From NCBI GenBank assembly GCA_041635265.1, contig JBFJJV010000126.1:1-8451 (forward strand): a stretch of 8,451 nucleotides of DNA. Direction: 5' to 3'. The stretch comes from Panacagrimonas sp041635265 (GTDB lineage Bacteria; Pseudomonadota; Gammaproteobacteria; Nevskiales; Nevskiaceae). Under the pieces are notes generated by a model. That model had not been told where the DNA came from. It was given only the letters and a program-made list of their open reading frames with translations, and made no database searches. Position 1 is the stretch's first letter. The number at the start of each line of letters is the position of its first letter. Position numbers and translations under genes: made by a program. This document shows positions 1 to 6,024 of the stretch, one piece after another.

Positions 1-1307
1 ACGTTGGCATCCGTCCCGCCAAGCCCCGTCAGAACGTTGCCGTCCGCCGTCGTCGGGCCCCCTTCAGACACACTGTCAAAGTCATCACGTGCCACAGGCA
101 CGTCATCCACAATCTCAATGGTGATCTGACCCGGCGCAGAATCCGAAAAACCATCGCTGACCGTGACAATGAATACATCGGATTCGACACCGGCGCCATC
201 GACCGCTGGGGTTTCCAGTGTGTACACGTAGCTTGCAACACCGGTGTCCGGGTTATAGCCAGTCACGACCAAACTGCCATTGGCACCTGAAATCACGTTG
301 TTATTGCCCAGATCCGAAAGCGCAATCACAACGCCGTTGATCGTCACGCTCACCAGGTCATCCAGACCATCCGGATCGGTCAAAGTGAAAATGCCGTCCG
401 CCGTAGACTGCGTCGGCCCCAGACCACTGCCACCGCCTAATCCCGCTTCATAGACCACATCGTTGTCGCCGCCGCCGGGGTTTGGACTAGGGTCCGGATT
501 CGGATTCGGATTCGGATCGGGATCCGGGGTCACAGTCACCGTCGGTGGTCCACCCACGCCAACCGAAACGGTAGCGGTATCAGTCCCGCCATTGCCGTCG
601 GCAATTGTGTAGGTAAACGTATCGACGCCGGAAAATCCAGGCCCCGGCGTATAGACAGGATTGCCGCTGACCGAATCAATGGTGACGGTGCCGTTCTGGC
701 CCTGTGTGAAGCTGACGATGGTCAGCGGATCACCGTCAGGGTCACTATCGTTGCTCAGGACATCAATGATGACCGGAGTCTCAGGGTCCGTTCTAATTGA
801 ATCATCTTCCGCGTCCGGCGGATTGCCACTCTCAGGAATCAGCGTGGTGCGATCCTCGATATCCTGGGCAAAGGCGACAGGAGCAGCGGAAGTGACGCCA
901 GAGACTGGGTCGACCGGCTCAACAATACGAAGAAGCTGAACAAATGTATGCCCTTCGTTACCCACAGCCGAAACTTCACCCGCGGCGGTACTCTCGATCT
1001 GGGAATCCAGATCACCATCGCCAAGCACGGCCGCAGCCAACGGATCCAGAGACGCAAGAGAGGCATCATCGGCACCCGCGAACGCCTTGGAAGACAGATC
1101 GGAATTGATCGCAACCGTCTGACCGGAGCCAATAGAGATCGTGCCGCCTGCTTCCAGTGCTAGGACGACACTGCCAGAACCAGTAACGACGGTGTCCCCT
1201 TCCAGAAGTTGATCTCCCACAGCCAGAGTACGAACTTCGCCGTTCAATCCTCGCACCTGCACCACGCCCTGGATTGTTTGCACTGTTCCGATGATTTCGC
1301 CAGCCAT
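1..1307 (-). CDS. LapA-like giant RTX/repeat adhesin with N-terminal retention module (partial, N-terminal 435 codons)
   Basis: This is the N-terminal part of a secreted surface adhesin; the frame is open to base 1 and the 3' end is outside. The start is ATG at 1307-1305, preceded by GGAG six bases upstream. An in-frame GTG 42 bases further up (1349-1347) is possible but lacks a good site and would break the usual MAGEIIGTVQ-like start. Residues 1-130 match the LapA retention module: a beta-rich start, then TAAG at 107-110 and HTFVQLLRI at 120-128. Residues about 165-251 form a cadherin/Ig-like (Big_9 type) domain with VLSNDSDPDGDPLT and FSGVDTFTYTIADGNGGTDT. A PX-repeat linker (261-277) follows, then a T1SS-143/VCBS-like repeat from about 283 (YEAGLGGGS, LTDPDGLDDL, IVDDVPVARDD). 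There is no Sec signal peptide, as expected for type I export using a C-terminal signal. The next genes upstream encode its likely exporter. Family assignment is strong; total length and repeat number cannot be seen. Confidence 0.93.
   Translation of the reverse strand, partial: MAGEIIGTVQTIQGVVQVRGLNGEVRTLAVGDQLLEGDTVVTGSGSVVLALEAGGTISIGSGQTVAINSDLSSKAFAGADDASLASLDPLAAAVLGDGDLDSQIESTAAGEVSAVGNEGHTFVQLLRIVEPVDPVSGVTSAAPVAFAQDIEDRTTLIPESGNPPDAEDDSIRTDPETPVIIDVLSNDSDPDGDPLTIVSFTQGQNGTVTIDSVSGNPVYTPGPGFSGVDTFTYTIADGNGGTDTATVSVGVGGPPTVTVTPDPDPNPNPNPDPSPNPGGGDNDVVYEAGLGGGSGLGPTQSTADGIFTLTDPDGLDDLVSVTINGVVIALSDLGNNNVISGANGSLVVTGYNPDTGVASYVYTLETPAVDGAGVESDVFIVTVSDGFSDSAPGQITIEIVDDVPVARDDFDSVSEGGPTTADGNVLTGLGGTDAN
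495..524 (-). repeat. Hexanucleotide tandem repeat encoding a Pro-X linker in the adhesin
   Basis: On the plus strand three perfect CGGATT units (495-500, 501-506, 507-512) are followed by two variants, CGGATC and GGGATC. On the coding strand this gives alternating PN/PD dipeptides (about residues 262-271), extended by further PX steps to residue 277 and then GGGD. The stretch separates the first Ig-like domain from the first T1SS-143-like repeat and probably acts as a stiff spacer. Each unit is two codons, so gain or loss of units keeps the frame. Confidence 0.85.
978..989 (-). other. Predicted LapG protease cleavage motif TAAG (adhesin residues 107-110)
   Basis: Codons ACC GCC GCG GGT encode Thr107-Ala108-Ala109-Gly110. 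In Pseudomonas LapA the periplasmic cysteine protease LapG cuts between the two alanines of a TAAG motif at this same position. The flanking HTFVQLLRI sequence, ten residues downstream, is also typical of LapA-type retention modules. Cleavage here would free the adhesin from its outer-membrane pore. The motif is seen directly; its processing is inferred. Confidence 0.85.
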
Positions 1308-1313
1308 GAAAAA

Positions 1314-1317
1314 CTCC
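1314..1317 (-). promoter_or_regulatory. Ribosome binding site of the adhesin gene
   Basis: The coding strand reads GGAG, then six bases (TTTTTC), then the ATG at 1307. Good match and spacing; it decides the start in favour of this ATG over the in-frame GTG at 1349. Confidence 0.75.
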
Positions 1318-1465
1318 GTTGGTGAATCTAAATAATTGAAAATTCGCACAAATGCGTTTTATATTTTATTGACGGTTGCAATTTACGGACTTGAGTAAGC
1401 ACTGAACATTGGACCGTGGTACATGAGCGCAAAATGCCAGCCAACACTAGAAATTAGAACATTGA

Positions 1466-1499
1466 GCCGAAAATCAATTTAGGTCATTGATTTTACGGC
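1466..1499. repeat. Long inverted repeat (stem-loop or operator dyad) upstream of the adhesin gene
   Basis: Left arm GCCGAAAATCAAT (1466-1478) and right arm ATTGATTTTACGGC (1486-1499) are complementary over 13 base pairs with one single-base bulge (A1495); the loop is 7 bases. It lies 85 bases past the regulator stop and 159 bases before the adhesin start. A terminator is possible, but no T run follows the stem in either direction. A protein-binding dyad or an mRNA 3'-end stem-loop are the alternatives. Confidence 0.7.
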
Positions 1500-1536
1500 T
1501 ATTTCCAAACTCTCGTTAGCGCCCCGGCCCCAACAT

Positions 1537-1553
1537 GACCCGCTCGTCGGGTC
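1537..1553. repeat. GC-rich hairpin GACCCG-N5-CGGGTC downstream of the regulator gene
   Basis: Six-base perfect arms (1537-1542 and 1548-1553) enclose a five-base loop, 31 bases past the regulator stop. In the direction of the operon no T run follows, so it is not a canonical intrinsic terminator. It may stabilise the 3' end of the lapB-lapC-regulator transcript or be part of the regulatory region. Confidence 0.45.
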
Positions 1554-1561
1554 CCATTAAT

Positions 1562-1574
1562 GTCCAATTTGGAC
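1562..1574. repeat. Perfect 13-base palindrome GTCCAATTTGGAC, possible operator
   Basis: Arms GTCCAA and TTGGAC surround a single central base. The palindrome abuts an 8-base palindrome CATTAATG (1555-1562) and lies 9 bases past the regulator stop codon. Such symmetry is typical of dimeric regulator sites, and the half-site TTGGAC recurs at 1409-1414. No binding protein can be assigned from sequence. Confidence 0.4.
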
Positions 1575-1583
1575 CAATCCGAC

Positions 1584-2210
1584 CTATTTCTCAGGCGGGC
1601 GTCCGCCTCGGATTTGAATCACCAGCTGCAGACGATCCCGAACCCCAAATTTCTCAAAAATAGCGGTCATATGCGCTTTAACCGTCCGTAGCGTTATATC
1701 AAGCCGCCGAGCGACATCCTTGTTGGAAGCACCACCAATGACCTGTCGAGCGACCTCCCGCTGCCGCGGAGTCAGTAATTCGAGATTGTCACGCGCCTGC
1801 TCGTCCTCTTCTGAAACCACCGATGAAGCCATATGCCGCCCCACTGCAGCGGTTGCGCGGCGCATCAGCTCGGTGCCCAACCACAAACCGCCGTTAGCAA
1901 TCACGACCTGGATCTGTTTTAGCTGCTGGGGTGCTGCCAATGCATGACAGTAGCCACGTACGCCCACTTCGAAGCAAGCCAGGCCCTGCTCGGCATTTGG
2001 CGCATTGCTCAACGCCACCAGAGCCAACTCAGGCCGTTCGCGACGCAGACGCTTGAGTTCGTCAATATTTGAGGCATCGACCCAGACCAAGGCATCCGGT
2101 GCGGCCAGGCGCACGACGGCGTTGAAATCCGGCATTACCTCTGCCCGCGGAAATGCATCCTTCCATCTGCCTTGCACACCGGGCATGACGAAAATCTGCT
2201 GGGGCCTCAT
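1584..2210 (-). CDS. LuxR/NarL-type response regulator with degenerate receiver domain, probable adhesin-locus regulator
   Basis: This 208-residue DNA-binding protein probably controls transcription of the adhesin locus. The C-terminal part (about 143-203) is a clear LuxR-type helix-turn-helix: LTPRQREVARQVIGGASNKD, then a recognition region LRTVKAHMTAIFEKFGV. The N-terminal part (about 4-120) has a receiver-like alpha/beta pattern ending in GGLWLG, but key residues are unusual. The acidic pair expected after the first strand is absent (QQIFVMPG). Asp45 (VWVDAS) may sit at the phosphorylation position. The conserved Lys near the fifth strand is missing, the segment reading GYCHAL at 87-91. 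It may thus be unphosphorylated or sense something else. Its ATG follows the lapC stop after one base, with no strong ribosome site of its own, so translational coupling is likely. No partner histidine kinase is in the window. DNA-binding role is confident; target is inferred from position. Confidence 0.85.
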   Translation of the reverse strand: MRPQQIFVMPGVQGRWKDAFPRAEVMPDFNAVVRLAAPDALVWVDASNIDELKRLRRERPELALVALSNAPNAEQGLACFEVGVRGYCHALAAPQQLKQIQVVIANGGLWLGTELMRRATAAVGRHMASSVVSEEDEQARDNLELLTPRQREVARQVIGGASNKDVARRLDITLRTVKAHMTAIFEKFGVRDRLQLVIQIRGGRPPEK

Positions 2211-2211
2211 C

Positions 2212-3660
2212 TTAGCGTTCGCGCAGGGCGTTGGCCTGCGCGCGCAAGACTGGCTTGAGCAAATAAGCCAGCACTGTCTTTTTGCCCGTCACGATATCCA
2301 CCTGAGCCACCATGCCCGGGATAATCGGCAGATTATCTCCTAGCGAGGATTCCAATGTGCGTACACGAACGATGTAATAGAAATTCTCTCGCTCATCTTC
2401 GACCGTATCCACGCCGATCTGATCGACGACCGCATCCAGCCCGCCATAAATAGCGAAGTCATATGCCGTAAATTTGACCGTTGCCGGCTGCTGCGGACGC
2501 AGAAACGCGATGTCGCGCGGCACGATTTTCGTTTCCAGCAGGAGGTTGTCGTCCAATGGAACAATCTCGACCAAATCCTCCCCCGCCTGCACTACGCCGC
2601 CAATCGTATTGATTAGCAAACGCTTGACCGTACCGCGCACTGGGGAGCGAATCTCTGCCTTGTTGACCCGATCTGCCAGCGCACTACCTGATTCAGAAAG
2701 ACTATTGAGCTTGGCCATGGTTTCGGCAAGTTCATTGCGCCAGCGGTTGCGAAAGTTGAGCTTCACTTCGTCAACACGCTGGGCAGCTTCCTTCAGCGCC
2801 GATTGCGATACGCTAATCTGCGATCTGGCTTGATCCCGCTCGCCTGTGAGTCCGGAGACTTCACGCTCCAAGCGCAGTACTTCGACTTCTGAGACCGCGC
2901 CACTGGAAACCAGGGGCTTGGTCACCTTGAGCTCTCGCTTGGCCAACTCAAGTCCTTTGGTCGCTTGGCGCAAGCGTGAAGTCGCCACCTCTATTTCGCG
3001 ACGGCGCTGTTTTTCCTGCTCCTTTGCGATCGCGATTCCGGCCTCCAACTCGGCTTGACTGGACTCATAAAGCGCGCGCTCACGCGCCACGATCTTGACG
3101 TCTATATCACCTTCAACCTCCGGTGGTTCAAAGAACCGCTCCGTCGTCAGCGCATCCAGCCTGGCTGCCTTGACCTGCAAGGCCAGTGACTGTGCCCGAT
3201 TGTCCCGCAAGGTGGACTGAAATCGTGTTGGATCAATTCGGATCAGCAGCTCGCCTTTTTCAACCAGCTGACCGGCTTGCACCCTGAGCTCTTCGACCAC
3301 ACCACCATCTACACTCTGGATAACCTGCAACTGCGACGATGGAATGACACGTCCCTCCCCGCGAGTGACCTCGTCAATTTCAGCAAAGCCTGCCCAGACG
3401 ACGAGGGAGACGACAATCAGCGCCGTCCATCGCAAAAGCGCGCGCGCTCTAAGAGGCTCCTGCTGCAAGCGGGCGTAGTCGGCGTGTACAGCCCAGCTCT
3501 CGTCGGAACCGGGAGCACGCGGAAACCATTTCGAGAAAAATCGATCTACAGGCGCTGCTTTACCCGCCTTTTCTGTCTCAGGCACGGCTGCAACGGGCAG
3601 GTCCGTCTTGACTGGCGGCACGTTCTTTCTGCCCTTATTGTTAGATTGGGAGTCGGCCAT
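2212..3660 (-). CDS. lapC: Type I secretion membrane-fusion protein, HlyD/LapC family
   Basis: This is the periplasmic adaptor that links the inner-membrane ABC exporter to a TolC/LapE-type outer-membrane channel for adhesin export. At 482 residues it is normal for the family. Residues 1-75 are cytoplasmic, with a Pro/Lys-rich start. One membrane span lies at about 77-95 (LIVVSLVVWAGFAEID). The first half of the lipoyl-like domain follows at about 108-143 (QVIQSVDGGVVEEL, IDPTRF). A long coiled-coil hairpin covers about 150-335, rich in E, R, K and L. The second lipoyl half begins near 336 (IRSPVRGTVKRL, then VQAGEDLVEIVP). The beta-barrel and C-terminal family signature end the protein (PGMVAQVDIVTGKKTV at 448-463). 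The ATG comes two bases after the lapB stop, with GAGAAGG ten bases upstream inside lapB. The LapC name rests on its pairing with a LapB-type ABC protein and a LapA-like substrate. Confidence 0.95.
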   Translation of the reverse strand: MADSQSNNKGRKNVPPVKTDLPVAAVPETEKAGKAAPVDRFFSKWFPRAPGSDESWAVHADYARLQQEPLRARALLRWTALIVVSLVVWAGFAEIDEVTRGEGRVIPSSQLQVIQSVDGGVVEELRVQAGQLVEKGELLIRIDPTRFQSTLRDNRAQSLALQVKAARLDALTTERFFEPPEVEGDIDVKIVARERALYESSQAELEAGIAIAKEQEKQRRREIEVATSRLRQATKGLELAKRELKVTKPLVSSGAVSEVEVLRLEREVSGLTGERDQARSQISVSQSALKEAAQRVDEVKLNFRNRWRNELAETMAKLNSLSESGSALADRVNKAEIRSPVRGTVKRLLINTIGGVVQAGEDLVEIVPLDDNLLLETKIVPRDIAFLRPQQPATVKFTAYDFAIYGGLDAVVDQIGVDTVEDERENFYYIVRVRTLESSLGDNLPIIPGMVAQVDIVTGKKTVLAYLLKPVLRAQANALRER

Positions 3661-3662
3661 GA

Positions 3663-5798
3663 TTATTCTGCCTTCTCGATCTGACCGCTGCGCAACGCAG
3701 CGACGACGCGTTCCTTTGGCCCATCCGCAACGATACGGCCCGCATCAACCACGAGCATGCGATCCGCTAGCGATAGGAGTGAATTTCGATGCGTCACTAT
3801 CAACACGGTCTTGTCCTTGATGAACTCGGCCAGACGCTCACGAACCGTCACTTCGCTACTGTGATCCATGGCACTGGTGGGTTCATCCAGAAGCAAAATG
3901 GGCGCGTCGCGCAAAACCGCCCGCGCGAGGCCGATTCCCTGGCGTTGCCCCCCGGACAACGTATCGCCACGCTCTCCAACCAACATGTCAAAGCCACGCG
4001 GATGACTGTTCACAAATTCGTCCAGACCTGCGATATAGATCGCCTTCACCAACTCTTCATCGCTTGCCAGAGGCGCAGCTATGCGCAGATTTTCACGTAA
4101 GGTCCCGTAAAACAGCGTGACATCCTGCGACACGTGCCCGATCGCCCGCCGCAGTTGCGCGGGGTCGAGCTGACGGCTGTCGACACCGTCTATCAGCACT
4201 GCACCCTGCTCCGCCTGATACAGGCCCATGATCAGTTTAGTGATCGTGGTCTTGCCCGAACCGACGCGGCCGAGCACCGCAATTTTTTCCCCCGCTGAAA
4301 TTCGCAGATTGACGTTCCGCAGCGCAGCCGATTCTGTCTCGGGATACTTGAATGTCACATCCTTGAACTGAATATCACCCGAGACACTTGAACGGTTGAC
4401 GAAGGTCGAGTCATCAGGCCGTTCAACTTCCTTGCCCATAATGCTGCCAAGCGATTCGAGCGCCGTTCGAGCGTTGTGATACTGCATCATCAATCCAGCC
4501 ATTTGCCCGAGAGGCCCCATTGCTCGGCCCGATAGGACCATTGCGGCGATTAATCCGCCCATCGACAATTCCTGATCGATGATCAGGTACACGCCGATCA
4601 CCACAACCGCGCCACTGACGATCTGCTGAACGAACTGAGCGCCACCGAGCGTGGTGTTCGATAACAGGCGCAGTCGAGTAGAAGTCTGTGCCAGATGGGT
4701 TGCACTCTCCTCCCAACGACGTTGCATGGTGCTCTCTGCCCCAAGCGATTTGATGGTTTCAAGCGCGACCAGACTTTCGATGAGCGTTGAATTGCGTTGT
4801 GCCGAGGCCCGATAAGTCGTTTCAGTCATTGCCCGCAGCGGGGCCTGCATGGTCAGCGCGTAAAGAGTGACGATGAGCATGCCGATCAGCGGCGCCAGGG
4901 CCAGCGGCCAGGCAATCCAGCCAATGACGAGAAGAAACAAAAACGCAAACGGCAGGTCGATCAGGGCCGCAACCGTAGCCGAGGTAATGAAGTCGCGAAC
5001 CATTTCAAAAGAGCGAAGATTTGCGGCAAACGAGCCTGCAGATACAGGTCGCTCGGTCATCCTCAGGCCCAACACCCTTTGCATGATGTAGGCCGAAAGG
5101 CTCACATCCACACGGTTGCCGGCCAACTCCAGAAAGTGACTGCGAACCGAACGCAGAATCAGATCGGCCAGCAGGACCAGCGCCAGACCAATGGCAAGGA
5201 CCCAGAGGGTCTCCAGTGCCTGGTTGGGCACCACCCGGTCATACACATTCATCACGAAGAGCGGCATGGCGATCGCGAACGTATTAATCAGCGCGGCTGC
5301 AAACAGTGCATCTCGATAGACCGGCCAATTGTCTTTCATTGCCCCCCAGAACCAATGCCGAGTCTTGGGCGGGCCGACCTCCGGCGCACGATCATCAAAA
5401 CGAAACTCGGGCCGAAGCAACATCAGCGCGCCATTGCAGCGTGCCTCGAATTTTTCGACAGGAACACTCTCTTCCCGGCCCTGTTGAGCAGGATCACGTA
5501 TTTGCACCAAACCGTGCTCCCGATCGAAGCCGAGCACGACAACGGCCGCGTCGTCTTTGGTCAGTGCAATCAGTGGAAACCACTGCGCCCGCATGTCCAC
5601 AACCTTGGACTCGACCACGCGAACCGACATGCCTGCCCGCTCAGCCGCACGCGGCAACAGCGCTGGAGTCAGCAGACCGCCCACCAGCGGCAATCCAGCC
5701 ACCGCAGCATCGGGCGCCAGCGGGCGCCCGTGTCCCAGCGAAATCAGAAGCAGACATTCCAGCAGTGAGTCGCTAACTACTTTTTTATTTTCAGGCAT
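3663..5798 (-). CDS. lapB: Type I secretion ABC permease/ATPase with C39-like domain, LapB family
   Basis: This inner-membrane exporter powers adhesin secretion by ATP hydrolysis. Its 711 residues fit the family. Residues 1-135 form a C39-peptidase-like domain that is not catalytic: aligning DSLLECL (10-16) with the usual DCGxxCL places Ser11 at the nucleophile, and no active-site His is apparent. Such domains bind substrate rather than cut it. The transmembrane domain covers about 155-435, with hydrophobic spans near 165-187, 197-216, 273-313 and 385-430. The nucleotide-binding domain is complete: Walker A GRVGSGKT (510-517), Q-loop Gln558, signature LSGGQ (614-618), Walker B ILLLDEP (634-640) with catalytic Glu639, and switch His670. 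An in-frame TGA 33 bases upstream with no other start codon between fixes the ATG. The ribosome site is weak (AAAGAT). It is the first gene of the lapB-lapC-regulator operon. Confidence 0.96.
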   Translation of the reverse strand: MPENKKVVSDSLLECLLLISLGHGRPLAPDAAVAGLPLVGGLLTPALLPRAAERAGMSVRVVESKVVDMRAQWFPLIALTKDDAAVVVLGFDREHGLVQIRDPAQQGREESVPVEKFEARCNGALMLLRPEFRFDDRAPEVGPPKTRHWFWGAMKDNWPVYRDALFAAALINTFAIAMPLFVMNVYDRVVPNQALETLWVLAIGLALVLLADLILRSVRSHFLELAGNRVDVSLSAYIMQRVLGLRMTERPVSAGSFAANLRSFEMVRDFITSATVAALIDLPFAFLFLLVIGWIAWPLALAPLIGMLIVTLYALTMQAPLRAMTETTYRASAQRNSTLIESLVALETIKSLGAESTMQRRWEESATHLAQTSTRLRLLSNTTLGGAQFVQQIVSGAVVVIGVYLIIDQELSMGGLIAAMVLSGRAMGPLGQMAGLMMQYHNARTALESLGSIMGKEVERPDDSTFVNRSSVSGDIQFKDVTFKYPETESAALRNVNLRISAGEKIAVLGRVGSGKTTITKLIMGLYQAEQGAVLIDGVDSRQLDPAQLRRAIGHVSQDVTLFYGTLRENLRIAAPLASDEELVKAIYIAGLDEFVNSHPRGFDMLVGERGDTLSGGQRQGIGLARAVLRDAPILLLDEPTSAMDHSSEVTVRERLAEFIKDKTVLIVTHRNSLLSLADRMLVVDAGRIVADGPKERVVAALRSGQIEKAE

Positions 5799-6024
5799 TT
5801 TAATCTTTGTTAAATGCTGTTGAGCACATCATAGGCCCTATATGGCTTTTTGCACGACACTCCTCAGTAAAGCAAGCCGCCCCCCCCAAATCTCCCTTAA
5901 AGCCAAGCGCTCGCTGCTCAAGGTTTGTAGCTACTCTATCGGACCTTCGTAAGTACCGACCGCAAGTAATCACGATCCCGCTCGATCACTCAATCCTGAA
6001 CGGTGGCCTGACAACACGATAGCC
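5799..6024 (-). promoter_or_regulatory. Intergenic region with probable promoter of the lapB-lapC-regulator operon
   Basis: The 226 bases between the TPR–DUF1329 stop and the lapB start contain no credible gene. A -10-like TATGAT lies at 5833-5828 on the minus strand; the best -35 candidates at 16-17 bases (GTGCAA/CGTGCA, 5851-5856) are poor, so an activator may be needed. The -10 overlaps an 11-base palindrome (ATAGGCCCTAT, 5831-5841). A run of eight C on the plus strand (5880-5887) lies 82-89 bases before the lapB ATG. I see no intrinsic terminator for the upstream gene: no GC-rich stem followed by a T run. Confidence 0.45.
5880..5887. repeat. Homopolymer tract of eight C (eight G on the minus strand) upstream of lapB
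   Basis: Eight identical bases lie in non-coding DNA about 40 bases upstream of the candidate -35 region of lapB. Such tracts can change length by slipped-strand mispairing; whether this one does cannot be told from one sequence. Confidence 0.9.

Larger units (their letters stand above)
1308..1583 (-). promoter_or_regulatory. Intergenic region upstream of the adhesin gene, probable promoter/regulatory region
   Basis: These 276 bases separate the stop of the LuxR-type regulator from the adhesin ATG; both genes point left. The part nearest the adhesin (about 1320-1382) is markedly AT-rich, with -10-like hexamers TATAAA (1363-1358) and TAAAAT (1368-1363) on the minus strand, but neither has a convincing -35 at 16-18 bases. 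The distal part carries a 13-bp-arm inverted repeat, a GC-rich hairpin and a 13-base palindrome (listed separately). TTGGACC occurs twice on the plus strand (1409-1415 and 1569-1575). The length and symmetry suggest that the adhesin has its own regulated promoter, although read-through from the regulator operon cannot be excluded. No coding sequence is evident here. Confidence 0.5.

Noticed and set aside
661..939. Plus-strand open frame of 92 codons rich in S and G
   Set aside because: It is antisense to the Ig-like domain and the preceding region of the adhesin, whose own minus-strand frame is continuous and family-matched.
1427..1440. Sigma-54-like TGGCATTTTGC on the minus strand
   Set aside because: Only six bases separate the GG and GC elements, whereas ten are needed.
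1404..1464. Direct repeat GAACATTG at 1404-1411 and 1457-1464, 53 bases apart
   Set aside because: Spacing near five helical turns is suggestive, but one 8-base repeat in about 275 bases is expected by chance fairly often.
1466..1499. Inverted repeat as a Rho-independent terminator
   Set aside because: The stem is AT-rich at the loop end and no T run follows it in either direction; kept only as an inverted repeat.
4797..5768. A 323-codon open frame on the plus strand opposite lapB
   Set aside because: It lies fully antisense to the C39 and membrane region of a well-supported exporter. Its predicted protein is low in hydrophobic residues, rich in R, Q and H, and resembles no family; it is a by-product of codon bias.
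5948..5968. Imperfect direct repeat CGTAAGTA / CGCAAGTA, 13 bases apart
   Set aside because: Two short imperfect copies without other support; too weak to call a binding site.
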